Both the position numbers and the translations under genes were made by a program. The notes below the pieces were generated by a model that did no database searches, was not told where the DNA came from, and saw only the letters and a list, made by a program, of their open reading frames with translations. Positions 1-8,867 of a stretch of 64,000 nucleotides of DNA are shown here, piece after piece (position 1 is the stretch's first letter; every line of letters begins with the position of its first letter). Origin of the DNA: Oscillospiraceae bacterium (GTDB lineage Bacteria; Bacillota; Clostridia; Oscillospirales; CAG-272); the NCBI GenBank assembly GCA_015064355.1, contig SVSJ01000003.1, positions 1 through 64,000 on the forward strand. Direction: 5' to 3'.

Positions 1-10
1 CTACGGTGAC

Positions 11-37
11 AGCTCCCTCCCGGAAGGAGCCTTTTTC
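11..37 (+). terminator. intrinsic terminator of a plus-strand gene outside the window
   Basis: GCTCC...GGAGC stem followed by CTTTTTCT. Confidence 0.5.
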
Positions 38-123
38 TGTCCAATTTTGCTCGTCAATTTTCTCCTCACCGGCTATAGCCTCTAATGAACCACGCGACTA
101 TCGCGTGGTTTTCGGTATACAAT

Positions 124-156
124 AAAATGCCAAGCTTAGATGCTCGGCATTTTTTA
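124..156 (-). terminator. intrinsic terminator downstream of the lipoprotein gene (possibly bidirectional)
   Basis: AAAATGCC-AAGC-TTAGAT-GCT-CGGCATTTTTT inverted repeat with T-tract. Confidence 0.6.
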
Positions 157-157
157 T

Positions 158-859
158 TTATTTAATTTCGCTGCCGCCCCACTCGACTAGGGTAAATCCT
201 ACCCTCTCCGGTGCAGTCAGCACTTGAAGATCAATGGAAACAGGCTCCTCAAGTGCTTTCCATGCCATAAATACGCGGATCACAGTGTCAGGTTCGGGAT
301 CAACTTTTAGCTTTGCGCTCTCGGTATAAGCTGTGGTCTGGAATGAGATGATATTAAATTTATTGTTCTCCATCTGGGGAGCCCAATAGATAATGAACTC
401 ATTTGCCTCTTTGTCGGTGAGTCCGAGTTTTGCGAGAGCGTCTTCAAGAAAATCAACGGTGTCTTCACCTGGTACAACAAATCCCTGTGTCATATCGTAC
501 TCGGTATCTGCTTCCCCTTCCCAGAACAGACAATAGTATTCTCGACCTGCTTCGTCGGTGAGCGTGCCGTCGGGGGAGGCGGTAACTGACCAGCCGTTGT
601 TGTAGAGAGGATATGTGTGAGTAAGCTTGCCGCAAAAATCAAGCTTAACGGAAATCATGGTTTCCTCTTCGGGATAGAGGTATATTACCGGCTTTCTATA
701 TGTGGGTGGATAGATATCCAAAGGGTCACACGTATCAACAACGTTTTCTTCCTGTTGTGTGTCGTCTTGACATTCAATAACCTTCTCGTCGTCAGGTGTG
801 CATCCCAGCAGTGTTAGCAGAATTCCAAGCGCCAAGATAGCGGAAATTGTCTTTTTCAT
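158..859 (-). CDS. secreted lipoprotein, function unknown (KPVIYLYP motif family)
   Basis: N-terminal signal peptide with lipobox LLTLLGC; internal RKPVIYLYPEEET...SVKLDFCGKL motif; upstream RBS-like GGAG. Confidence 0.75.
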   Translation of the reverse strand: MKKTISAILALGILLTLLGCTPDDEKVIECQDDTQQEENVVDTCDPLDIYPPTYRKPVIYLYPEEETMISVKLDFCGKLTHTYPLYNNGWSVTASPDGTLTDEAGREYYCLFWEGEADTEYDMTQGFVVPGEDTVDFLEDALAKLGLTDKEANEFIIYWAPQMENNKFNIISFQTTAYTESAKLKVDPEPDTVIRVFMAWKALEEPVSIDLQVLTAPERVGFTLVEWGGSEIK

Positions 860-975
860 AATCGCTCTCCTAATTTGTGATGATAATTAGACGTTGTATG
901 AGAAATAAAAGTTCCGCGAATTTTTGGAATTGTGGTAAAAAATTACTCCGAGCGAGTTTGCCCGGATATTTTTCA

Positions 976-1623
976 TTAGGTCATTTTTTCCTGCTTGACT
1001 TTCTTATCTATTACGTGGCGGGATGCAAGCTCATTGTGAATATCCTCAAGAGAAATTCCCATCTGAAGCATAAGCACCATTACGTGATACGCAAGGTCGG
1101 CGATTTCGTAGATAGTTTCACGCTTATCGTCAGCTTTACCTGCGATGATAACTTCAGTACACTCCTCGCCAACCTTCTTGAGGATCTTATCAATTCCCTT
1201 TTCGAAGAGGTAAGTTGTGTAGGAGCCTTCCTTCTTCTCAAGCTTTCTGCCCTCAAGCATTTTCATAAGAGACTGGAGTGAGAATTCATGAAGAGTGTCG
1301 CTTTCCCACAGGGGATTCTCAAAGCAGGACTCTGTGCCAAGGTGGCAAGCAGGTCCGTCGGGTTCAACAACTACTACAAGTGCGTCCTTATCGCAGTCTG
1401 CGGTGATTGACACGATATGCTGATAATTGCCGCTGGTCTCTCCCTTAAGCCACAGTTCCTGTCTGGAACGGCTCCAGAAGCACGTCAGGCCCTTCTCCAT
1501 TGAAATTTGTAGGCTTTCCTTGTTCATATATGCAAGTGTGAGAACGCGCTTTGTAACAGCGTCTACGACTATTGCAGGAATAAGCCCACGGTCGTCAAAT
1601 TTAAGTTCGTCTATATTGATCAT
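976..1623 (-). CDS. hisIE: bifunctional phosphoribosyl-AMP cyclohydrolase / phosphoribosyl-ATP pyrophosphatase
   Basis: translation with HisI-like TCFWSRSRQELWLKGETSGN and HisE-like C-terminal half; his operon context. Confidence 0.95.
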   Translation of the reverse strand: MINIDELKFDDRGLIPAIVVDAVTKRVLTLAYMNKESLQISMEKGLTCFWSRSRQELWLKGETSGNYQHIVSITADCDKDALVVVVEPDGPACHLGTESCFENPLWESDTLHEFSLQSLMKMLEGRKLEKKEGSYTTYLFEKGIDKILKKVGEECTEVIIAGKADDKRETIYEIADLAYHVMVLMLQMGISLEDIHNELASRHVIDKKVKQEKMT

Positions 1624-2400
1624 TTATCTGATCTCCTTTCCGGTAAGGCGTGTGGGAATGCCGTTATTTGCCATTGTTTCTTTAAGATCATTAATGCTGA
1701 CTTCACCAAAGTGAAAGATTGATGCGGCCAAGCCTGCATCTACCTTTGGTAATGTGTTGAACAGAGTTATAAAATGCTCGATCGAGCCGGCTCCACCCGA
1801 TGCGATCACCGGTACTGACACGGCATTGCAAACGGCTTCGAGCATTTTAAGGTCAAATCCGCCCTTGACGCCGTCTGTGTCAATAGAGTTGACTACGACC
1901 TCTCCGGCGCCTGAATCAACGCAACGCTTTATCCAGCTTATAGCCTCCATTCCGGTGTCTTCTCTGCCGCCTTTAGCGAACACTCTGAACTCACCGTCTT
2001 TACGTTTAACGTCAACTGAAAGGACAACACACTGGTCGCCGTATAGCTTTGCCGCTTCTCCGATAAGATCGGGATTACGGATAGCTCCGGAATTAACGCT
2101 GACCTTATCTGCGCCGCATTTCAGTACTCGGTCAAAGTCTGCAACGTTGTTGATGCCGCCGCCTACGGTTACGGGAATAAACACAGTTTTTGTGGTCTCA
2201 CAGAGTATATCCGTGAAAAGCTGTCGCCCTTCAAAGGAAGCGGTTATATCGTAGAAAACAAGCTCGTCAGCACCGTTTTCGCTGTAATATCTGGCCAGTT
2301 CTACGGGAGAGGAAACATCGTTCAGTCCCTCAAAGTTTACGCCCTTTACTACCCTGCCGTTTTTCACGTCAAGGCATGGAATAATTCTTTTAGTTATCAT
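1624..2400 (-). CDS. hisF: imidazole glycerol phosphate synthase cyclase subunit
   Basis: MITKRIIPCLDVKNGRVVKGVNF motif. Confidence 0.96.
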   Translation of the reverse strand: MITKRIIPCLDVKNGRVVKGVNFEGLNDVSSPVELARYYSENGADELVFYDITASFEGRQLFTDILCETTKTVFIPVTVGGGINNVADFDRVLKCGADKVSVNSGAIRNPDLIGEAAKLYGDQCVVLSVDVKRKDGEFRVFAKGGREDTGMEAISWIKRCVDSGAGEVVVNSIDTDGVKGGFDLKMLEAVCNAVSVPVIASGGAGSIEHFITLFNTLPKVDAGLAASIFHFGEVSINDLKETMANNGIPTRLTGKEIR

Positions 2401-3110
2401 TTTGTTGCCTCTATTGCATCGCTCAAAGATATTGCGCCTGTGTAGTAGGCTTTTCCGATTATTGCACCGTGAATATTAAGTGCTGCAAGCTTAAGAACGT
2501 CATCCATTGATGAAACACCGCCTGAGGCAATAATGTTCATGCTAAGCTCATCAGACAAAGTCTTGTATAGCTCAACATTGCTGCCCTGCATGGCGCCGTC
2601 CTTTGAAATATCGGTGGAGATAAGGGTTTTGATGCCAATGCTTTCCATCTTCTTGCAGAAGTCAATGGCGGTGTATGAGGATTTCTCCGTCCAGCCTTTT
2701 ACTGCAACGTATCCATCTTTGATGTCTACACCAACAGCGATCTTCTCGCCGTATTTAAGTGCACATTCCTTTGCGAAATCCGGATTCTGTACTGCAGCTG
2801 TTCCGAGGATGACACGGTGGAGGCCTGCCTCAATGTATGCGTCAACAACGTCCATACTGCGAATTCCGCCGCCGATCTCACAGAAAAGGTTTGTCTCTGC
2901 TTTGATCTTTTTCACCACGTCAAAATTTGGGGTGAGACCGTGCTGCGCGCCTTCCAGGTCAACAAGATGGATGCACTGTGCACCTGCCGCCTCGAAATCC
3001 TTTGCAACTGCTATAGGATCGTCGTTATATACGGTCATTTTTGAGTAGTCACCCTTGAAGAGGCGGACCGCTTTTCCGTTGTATAAATCTATTGCAGGAT
3101 AAATTAGCAT
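2397..3110 (-). CDS. hisA: phosphoribosylformimino-5-aminoimidazole carboxamide ribotide isomerase
   Basis: MLIYPAIDLYNGKAVRLFKGDYS; operon context. Confidence 0.96.
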   Translation of the reverse strand: MLIYPAIDLYNGKAVRLFKGDYSKMTVYNDDPIAVAKDFEAAGAQCIHLVDLEGAQHGLTPNFDVVKKIKAETNLFCEIGGGIRSMDVVDAYIEAGLHRVILGTAAVQNPDFAKECALKYGEKIAVGVDIKDGYVAVKGWTEKSSYTAIDFCKKMESIGIKTLISTDISKDGAMQGSNVELYKTLSDELSMNIIASGGVSSMDDVLKLAALNIHGAIIGKAYYTGAISLSDAIEATK

Positions 3111-3114
3111 AGCG

Positions 3115-3729
3115 TCACCTCAACTCGTTAAATGCGCGGAGAATTGAGAGTCCTACCTCCCCGCTTTTCTCAGGATGGAACTGGCAACCGAACACGTTAT
3201 CCCGCGCAACTGCGGCTGTCAGTATTGCACCGTACTCTGTTGTTGCGATGGTGTTTTCCTCACAGTTTGTTCCGTGGTATGAATGGACGAAATACACGCA
3301 GTCGCCGTCATTTATGTATTTGAAAATTGGGCTTTTCTCACCTCGGAAAATAAGGGGATTCCAGCCGATGTGAGGAATCTTTAGCCCTGCGGGAATGGTC
3401 TCGGAAATCGGGCGTATCTCACCACCGATCAAGCCAAGGCCACAGTGCTCACCGTACTCAAAGCTTTTCTCAAGAAGCATCTGCATTCCGAGGCAGATTC
3501 CCATAAGATATTTGCCTTTTTTTGCTTCTGAAATAACCGTATCGGCAAGACCGGATGAACGTAGCTTTTCTGCCGCATCACCAAATGCGCCAACCCCGGG
3601 TAAGATTATCTTTTGTGCGTCCCGAAGAACACGGGGATCTGATGTCACAACTGCCTCGGCACCGATCGCCGCAAAGGAGGACTTCAGAGAGAACAGATTT
3701 CCAACACCGTAATCAACTATTGCTATCAT
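3115..3729 (-). CDS. hisH: imidazole glycerol phosphate synthase glutaminase subunit
   Basis: IVDYGVGNL; GICLGMQ nucleophile motif; FHPEKS. Confidence 0.96.
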   Translation of the reverse strand: MIAIVDYGVGNLFSLKSSFAAIGAEAVVTSDPRVLRDAQKIILPGVGAFGDAAEKLRSSGLADTVISEAKKGKYLMGICLGMQMLLEKSFEYGEHCGLGLIGGEIRPISETIPAGLKIPHIGWNPLIFRGEKSPIFKYINDGDCVYFVHSYHGTNCEENTIATTEYGAILTAAVARDNVFGCQFHPEKSGEVGLSILRAFNELR

Positions 3730-4316
3730 TAAAGAACTCCTTTGGTTGAGGGAATCTCGTTTGCGTACAATGGGTCAATAGCAACGGCGGCTCTCAGGCT
3801 CCGTGCGATTGATTTAAAGGCACCTTCGATAATGTGGTGGGAGTTAGTGCCGTCGATCTGTTTCACGTGTAGAGTGAGCTGTGCGTTGCGTATAAAGCCA
3901 AGCCAGAATTCTTCAACAAGCTCTGTGTCGAAATCTCCTACTCTTGATGTGGGGATATGGAGTCCGTATGTCAAGGAATCTCTGCCGGATATATCAACAG
4001 CGGAGAGAATGAGGGTCTCATCCATGGGAAGGATCATAAATCCGTATCGGGTAATTCCCTTTTTATCGCCGATTGCCTCTCTAAAAGCTTTGCCGAGGGA
4101 GATACCGATATCCTCAACTGTGTGGTGGTAGTCAACGTGAGTATCGCCCTCACACTTAACGGTCAGATCAAATCTGCCGTGGCTAGCAAAAAGGGTCAGC
4201 ATATGATCAAGGAAACCGCAGCCGGTATTGATCTCGCTCTTTCCGCTGCCGTCAAGATCAAGCTTCAATGATATATCGGTCTCCGCTGTTTTTCTGTTTA
4301 TTTCAGCGATTCTCAT
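3729..4316 (-). CDS. hisB: imidazoleglycerol-phosphate dehydratase
   Basis: GCGFLDHML, HHTVEDIGI and HHIIEGAFK motifs. Confidence 0.97.
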   Translation of the reverse strand: MRIAEINRKTAETDISLKLDLDGSGKSEINTGCGFLDHMLTLFASHGRFDLTVKCEGDTHVDYHHTVEDIGISLGKAFREAIGDKKGITRYGFMILPMDETLILSAVDISGRDSLTYGLHIPTSRVGDFDTELVEEFWLGFIRNAQLTLHVKQIDGTNSHHIIEGAFKSIARSLRAAVAIDPLYANEIPSTKGVL

Positions 4317-5377
4317 TGTACTTCCTCCAAAATTTCTTCAAGCTTTTCGATAAGGAATTTCATTTGCTCAAGGCTACCGATAGTTATGCGGTTATATTCA
4401 ACGAGCTTAGGTTTGTCAAAGTGGCGGACGAGGACTCCCTTTTCACGGAGCTTTTGATATATCATCTTGCCGCCGACAGTTTTATGCTTTGCGAAAATGA
4501 AGTTTGCCGTGGACTCGGGCATTTCGAAGCCCAGCTTTTTTAGTTCGTTGGTGGTATAGGTCCTGTTTTCGATGATAGTTTTGCAATTTGACCTCACATA
4601 TTCGTCGTCTTCAAGCATTCCGAGTCCTGCCGCTAATGTCATAGAGTTGACATTATAGGGATTTGTGGAATAGCGGATTGTGTGAAGATCGGCAATAATA
4701 GCTTTTGAGCCAATGCCGAAGCCAAGTCTTGCGCCTGCCATTGAGCGAGATTTAGAGAATGTTTGTGTTACAAGGAGGTTATCGAATTCGTGGATCAGGG
4801 GAATACAGGACTCGCCGCCGAAATCAACGTATGCTTCGTCGATGACAACTATGTTGTCGGGATTAGACTCGAGAATTTTGCGGATCTCGGACACAGGAAG
4901 TGCGATTCCGGTAGGTGCGTTGGGGTTTGCGATGAATATTGTTTTCTTTATGCCTATGTAATCATCCACGTTAACGGTGAAGTCCTTGCGAAGGGGGATC
5001 TCACAATAAGGCACACCGTTCAACTCGGCAAACACGGGATAGAAGCCATAGGTTATGTCCGGAAATACAGCAGGATGATCTGTGTCGCAGAATGCCATAA
5101 ACGCAAAGTTCAAGACTTCGTCGGAGCCGTTTGTTACGATAGTTTCGTCGTAATCTACACCGTAATAATCCGCAAGCTTCTGTCGGAGAGCTCTGCACTC
5201 GGGATCAGAATAAAGCTCAAGCTTTTTTCCGGCTTCCGTTGCCAGATTTTCGGCGCGGTCGGACGGCGGAAAGGGGCTTTCGTTTGTATTGAGCTTTACG
5301 TATTTGAAATCCTTAGGCTGCTCGCCCGGTGTGTACGGAACAAGCTCTTTATATTTCCCTGAGAAAAATCTGCTCAT
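4313..5377 (-). CDS. hisC: histidinol-phosphate aminotransferase
   Basis: KLNTNESPFPPS, FIANPNAPTG, TFSKSRSMAGARLG; ORF trimmed to the internal ATG (MSRFFSGKYKEL). Confidence 0.92.
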   Translation of the reverse strand: MSRFFSGKYKELVPYTPGEQPKDFKYVKLNTNESPFPPSDRAENLATEAGKKLELYSDPECRALRQKLADYYGVDYDETIVTNGSDEVLNFAFMAFCDTDHPAVFPDITYGFYPVFAELNGVPYCEIPLRKDFTVNVDDYIGIKKTIFIANPNAPTGIALPVSEIRKILESNPDNIVVIDEAYVDFGGESCIPLIHEFDNLLVTQTFSKSRSMAGARLGFGIGSKAIIADLHTIRYSTNPYNVNSMTLAAGLGMLEDDEYVRSNCKTIIENRTYTTNELKKLGFEMPESTANFIFAKHKTVGGKMIYQKLREKGVLVRHFDKPKLVEYNRITIGSLEQMKFLIEKLEEILEEVQ

Positions 5378-5379
5378 AA

Positions 5380-6654
5380 TCAGTCCTCGAATCTGATAAC
5401 TGCGCTCTTTGCGTGTGCTGTAAGTCCTTCCTTGGTGGCGAATCTGTGAACATCCCACGCGACATTTTCAAGAGCGTCTTTTGTATAGTAAGTATACTGG
5501 GTTTTCTTTATAAAATCGTCAACGGACAGGGGGCTTGAAAATCTTGCTGTTCCGCTGGTGGGCAAGGTGTGGTTGGGGCCTGCGAAATAATCGCCGAGAG
5601 CCTCGGGACAGTACTTGCCCATGAAAATCGAGCCTGCGTGCTTGATCATATCAAGATAATCGAAGGGATTATCTACAGACAGTTCAAGATGCTCGGGTGC
5701 AATCTCATTTGCTATGTCAATTGCTGCCATTAAAGTATCGGCTACGATGATCTTGCCGTTGTTGTCAATGGAAACACGGGCAATTTCCGCTCTCTCAAGG
5801 AGGGGGATCTGCTCTTCAAGCTCTCGTGAAACTGCTTCTGCCAGCTCCATTGAGTCCGTTACGAGGACTGCGCTTGCCATTTTGTCGTGCTCTGCCTGGG
5901 AGAGAAGATCGGCAGCCACGTATTTGGGGTTGGTTGTTTTATCAGCTACGACGAGTATCTCGCTGGGTCCTGCGATCATATCAATGGAAACCTGACCAAA
6001 CACCTGCTTCTTTGCTTCAGCAACAAATGCGTTACCGGGACCAACGATCTTGTCGACCTTGGGGATGCTTTCGGTGCCGTATGCAAGAGCAGCTATGGCC
6101 TGTGCGCCGCCTACCTTGAAGATCTTGTCAACGCCTGCTATATCCGCCGCAACGAGAATTGCGGGGTTTACCTTACCCTCGCTGCTTGGAGGAGTAACGA
6201 TTACAACGTCCTCGCAGCCTGCAATCTTTGCGGGAATTGAGTCCATAAGCACGGTGGAGGGGTATGCTGCTGTTCCGCCGGGTACATAGAGACCGGCCTT
6301 TGCAATAGGAATGATCTTCTGGCCGATCACAACACCGGACTCATCATTTATGATAAAGCTGTTTCTGACCTGCTTTTCATGGAACTTGCGGATATTCTTT
6401 GCGGCTTTCTTTATTACTTCGATAAATTCGGGTTCAACCAAGGTATACGCTTCCTCGATCTCCTCTCGCGATACAAGAAGAGTGGAAAGCTTTGCCTTAT
6501 CGAATTTTTCCGTGTATTCATAGAGGGCGCGATCACCGTTTGCTCTTACATTTGCGATGATTTCAGCAACAACTGCTTCTACGTTCACAGCTGGAACAGC
6601 GCGAGCAAAAATGTCCTTATTATCAACTTCACCATATTTCAGTATCTTAATCAT
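5380..6654 (-). CDS. hisD: histidinol dehydrogenase
   Basis: VPGGTAAYPSTVLM, VGPGNAFVAEAK, GPSEILVVAD; ORF trimmed to MIKILKYGEV. Confidence 0.95.
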   Translation of the reverse strand: MIKILKYGEVDNKDIFARAVPAVNVEAVVAEIIANVRANGDRALYEYTEKFDKAKLSTLLVSREEIEEAYTLVEPEFIEVIKKAAKNIRKFHEKQVRNSFIINDESGVVIGQKIIPIAKAGLYVPGGTAAYPSTVLMDSIPAKIAGCEDVVIVTPPSSEGKVNPAILVAADIAGVDKIFKVGGAQAIAALAYGTESIPKVDKIVGPGNAFVAEAKKQVFGQVSIDMIAGPSEILVVADKTTNPKYVAADLLSQAEHDKMASAVLVTDSMELAEAVSRELEEQIPLLERAEIARVSIDNNGKIIVADTLMAAIDIANEIAPEHLELSVDNPFDYLDMIKHAGSIFMGKYCPEALGDYFAGPNHTLPTSGTARFSSPLSVDDFIKKTQYTYYTKDALENVAWDVHRFATKEGLTAHAKSAVIRFED

Positions 6655-7288
6655 TTTTTGCCTCCAGCTGAGCTCTGATCTTTTTGGTGAGCTCTTCAAT
6701 TTGCTGATTTTTGAATCTGAAGCTTGCCTTATTCGCAATAAGACGGGCGCTGATTGGAACTACAGTTTCAATAACGTTCAAGTTGTTTTCCTTGAGAGTA
6801 GTACCGGTTTCAACAATATCAACGATCACGTCGGACAGACCAAGAATAGGCGCGATCTCAATAGATCCGTTTAGGCGGATAATATCAATGTCTCTGCCCT
6901 TTGATGCGTAGTGGTTTTGGGTGATGTTAACAAACTTTGTGGCAACCTTCAGAGTGCGCTGGGGATCGTCGTGGAAGTTTGCCATAGCGGCAACTGCCAT
7001 TCTGCATTTACCAAGGTCGAGGTCAAGAAGTTCGTAGATGTCTGGCTCGTACTCGAGAAGAATATCTTTACCTGCAACCCCTATATCAGCGGCACCGCGC
7101 TCAACGTAAATTGATACGTCAGAGGGCTTTACCCAGAAGTAGCGGACACCAACTTCTTCGTTTTCAAAAATTAGCTTGCGGTTGTTTTCTTTGATCGAGG
7201 GGCACTCGAATCCCGCAGCCTCAAACATTGCGTAAACCTTTTCACCGAGTCTTCCCTTAGGGAGCGCAATATTAAGCATTGTTTTCAT
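6647..7288 (-). CDS. hisG: ATP phosphoribosyltransferase (short form, catalytic subunit)
   Basis: LNIALPKGRL; DVIVDIVETGTTL. Confidence 0.95.
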   Translation of the reverse strand: MKTMLNIALPKGRLGEKVYAMFEAAGFECPSIKENNRKLIFENEEVGVRYFWVKPSDVSIYVERGAADIGVAGKDILLEYEPDIYELLDLDLGKCRMAVAAMANFHDDPQRTLKVATKFVNITQNHYASKGRDIDIIRLNGSIEIAPILGLSDVIVDIVETGTTLKENNLNVIETVVPISARLIANKASFRFKNQQIEELTKKIRAQLEAKND

Positions 7289-7301
7289 ATTCGTTCTCCC
7301 T

Positions 7302-8396
7302 TCAAGAAAGCTTAATTAGCTCTTTGTATTTGATGTTCTCGGGGATAGATTTAACCGCAACGGCACTTTTGCCCATTTTTGCAACAGAATCAACTGCATC
7401 ACTGATCTTATGAAGAGATACAGAGTCATCATAAAAAACAACTGTATCAACATCGTATTCGTTGCCGCTGTCATTGAGTCTTTCAAGCATATCAAGATAT
7501 ACGGCAAAGCCGATCGCGCGAGATGTGCGCTTCATTTTCTTAAGAAGTTTATCGTACTGACCGCCGGAAAGTACGCTTGTGGGGACACCGTTGATGAATC
7601 CCTTGAAGACGATTCCGTTATAGTAGCTAAGATCGCTGACTACGGAAAAATCTATGCGAAGCATATTGCCGAGGCCGTTTTTGTCAAGGAGAGAAACGAT
7701 ACTCTCGAGGGTGGAGATGGATTCCTCAGCAACCACTCCCTTATACGTTGCCTTAAGCTTGGGAATTACATCGGATGGCTTTCCATAAATGGAAACAAGG
7801 CTTTGGAGAAGCTCGGCCCCCTGCTCGTCTACGCCATTTTCAAGACACACCTTTTTAATATCGTGGGTGTTTTTGTCTCCGATGAGTCTGAGTACCTGGC
7901 TTCTTGCTTCACCGAAAAGTCCGATATTGTCAAGAACCTCGGAGACGATACCAAGGTGAGATATGTCAAGCTCGCAATCGTCGGAAATAGTTTTAAGGCT
8001 ACGTGCGGCAAGCATCAGCACCTCGTATATGCAATACTCGTCTATATCGCCAATGCATTCAAGACCAACCTGCATGATTTCCTTGAAGGAATTGGTAGCA
8101 CCGGAAACGCGGTATACATTTTCATTATAGTACACCTTATCAAGCTTCCCTGCCTCGTCCTTGCTGTTTTTGATGATAGATAAGGTCACGTCGGGTTTAA
8201 GCGCCATAAGCTTTCCGTTTGTGTCGGTAAAGGTAATTATGTTATCTGAAATGAGAAAATTCTTGTTGCGCACGTACAGGTCATATTCTTCAAACTTGCT
8301 CATTTTATACTGGGTATAACCGTAACCACCGTAAAGAGCGCGAAGTGCCAGTATTGCCCGCTCGTCAGTTTTAAGTTTTATTTCGTCGAGTCTCAT
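7302..8396 (-). CDS. hisZ: ATP phosphoribosyltransferase regulatory subunit
   Basis: HisRS-like catalytic-domain remnant (LKPDVTLSI, YYNGIVFKG, GGQYDKLL) paired with short HisG. Confidence 0.9.
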   Translation of the reverse strand: MRLDEIKLKTDERAILALRALYGGYGYTQYKMSKFEEYDLYVRNKNFLISDNIITFTDTNGKLMALKPDVTLSIIKNSKDEAGKLDKVYYNENVYRVSGATNSFKEIMQVGLECIGDIDEYCIYEVLMLAARSLKTISDDCELDISHLGIVSEVLDNIGLFGEARSQVLRLIGDKNTHDIKKVCLENGVDEQGAELLQSLVSIYGKPSDVIPKLKATYKGVVAEESISTLESIVSLLDKNGLGNMLRIDFSVVSDLSYYNGIVFKGFINGVPTSVLSGGQYDKLLKKMKRTSRAIGFAVYLDMLERLNDSGNEYDVDTVVFYDDSVSLHKISDAVDSVAKMGKSAVAVKSIPENIKYKELIKLS

Positions 8397-8695
8397 TTAT
8401 TTCTTTTCTCCGCTTGCTTTAATTTCTCAATAGCATTTATATATCCGCCATCTCCGTAATTGAGGCACTTTCTCACACGGCAAATGGTTGCGGTGCTGAT
8501 ACTTGTCTCTTCTGATATTCTCTGGCAGCTGTATCCCTTTTCAAGCATAACAGCAACGTCGAAGCGCTGTGCCATATCCTGAATTTCTCTGATCGTACAA
8601 ACGTCCTCGAAAAATGCATAGCATTCTTCAAGTGTTTCAAGGCTCATTATCGCTCGAAACAGCTGATCCATTGTGGCGGAGTGAAGGTCAACCAT
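8393..8695 (-). CDS. YerC/YecD family TrpR-related regulator
   Basis: ALF..VCTIREIQDMAQRFDVAVML..GYSCQRISEETSISTATICRVRKCLNYG typical of the TrpR/YerC family; first gene of the his operon. Confidence 0.9.
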   Translation of the reverse strand: MVDLHSATMDQLFRAIMSLETLEECYAFFEDVCTIREIQDMAQRFDVAVMLEKGYSCQRISEETSISTATICRVRKCLNYGDGGYINAIEKLKQAEKRNK

Positions 8696-8729
8696 ATCCT
8701 AATCCTCTATTCTGAAATATTACCAGATA

Positions 8730-8758
8730 ATAATATCACTTTATCATACTAAAGTCAA
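8730..8758 (-). promoter_or_regulatory. sigma-A promoter of the his operon
   Basis: minus strand TTGACT-N17-TATTAT upstream of the yerC-like gene. Confidence 0.65.
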
Positions 8759-8808
8759 TAGTAATTTTATAAATTTTTGCTATTTTCGGATAAAACTTTC
8801 AAAAGAAA

Positions 8809-8851
8809 ATGCCTGCATTATCCGTCGTTTTGCACAACAGACTATGCAGGC
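8809..8851 (-). terminator. terminator of the purine operon downstream of fhs
   Basis: TGCCTGCAT...ATGCAGGCA inverted repeat followed on the minus strand by TTTTCTTTT. Confidence 0.7.
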
Positions 8852-8867
8852 AATATTATCTTAGGAA

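Noticed and set aside
85-113. Hairpin AACCACGCGACTATCGCGTGGTT near the left edge
   Set aside because: Real inverted repeat, but position between two other terminators suggests an ordinary terminator/remnant; insufficient context to claim more.
877-1281. 134-aa plus-strand ORF in the lipoprotein/hisIE intergenic area
   Set aside because: Mostly antisense to hisIE, no RBS or family signal.
8696-8867. Possible T-box leader for the his operon
   Set aside because: The leader after the predicted promoter is only a few tens of nt, and no T-box sequence (UGGN) or antiterminator structure was found.
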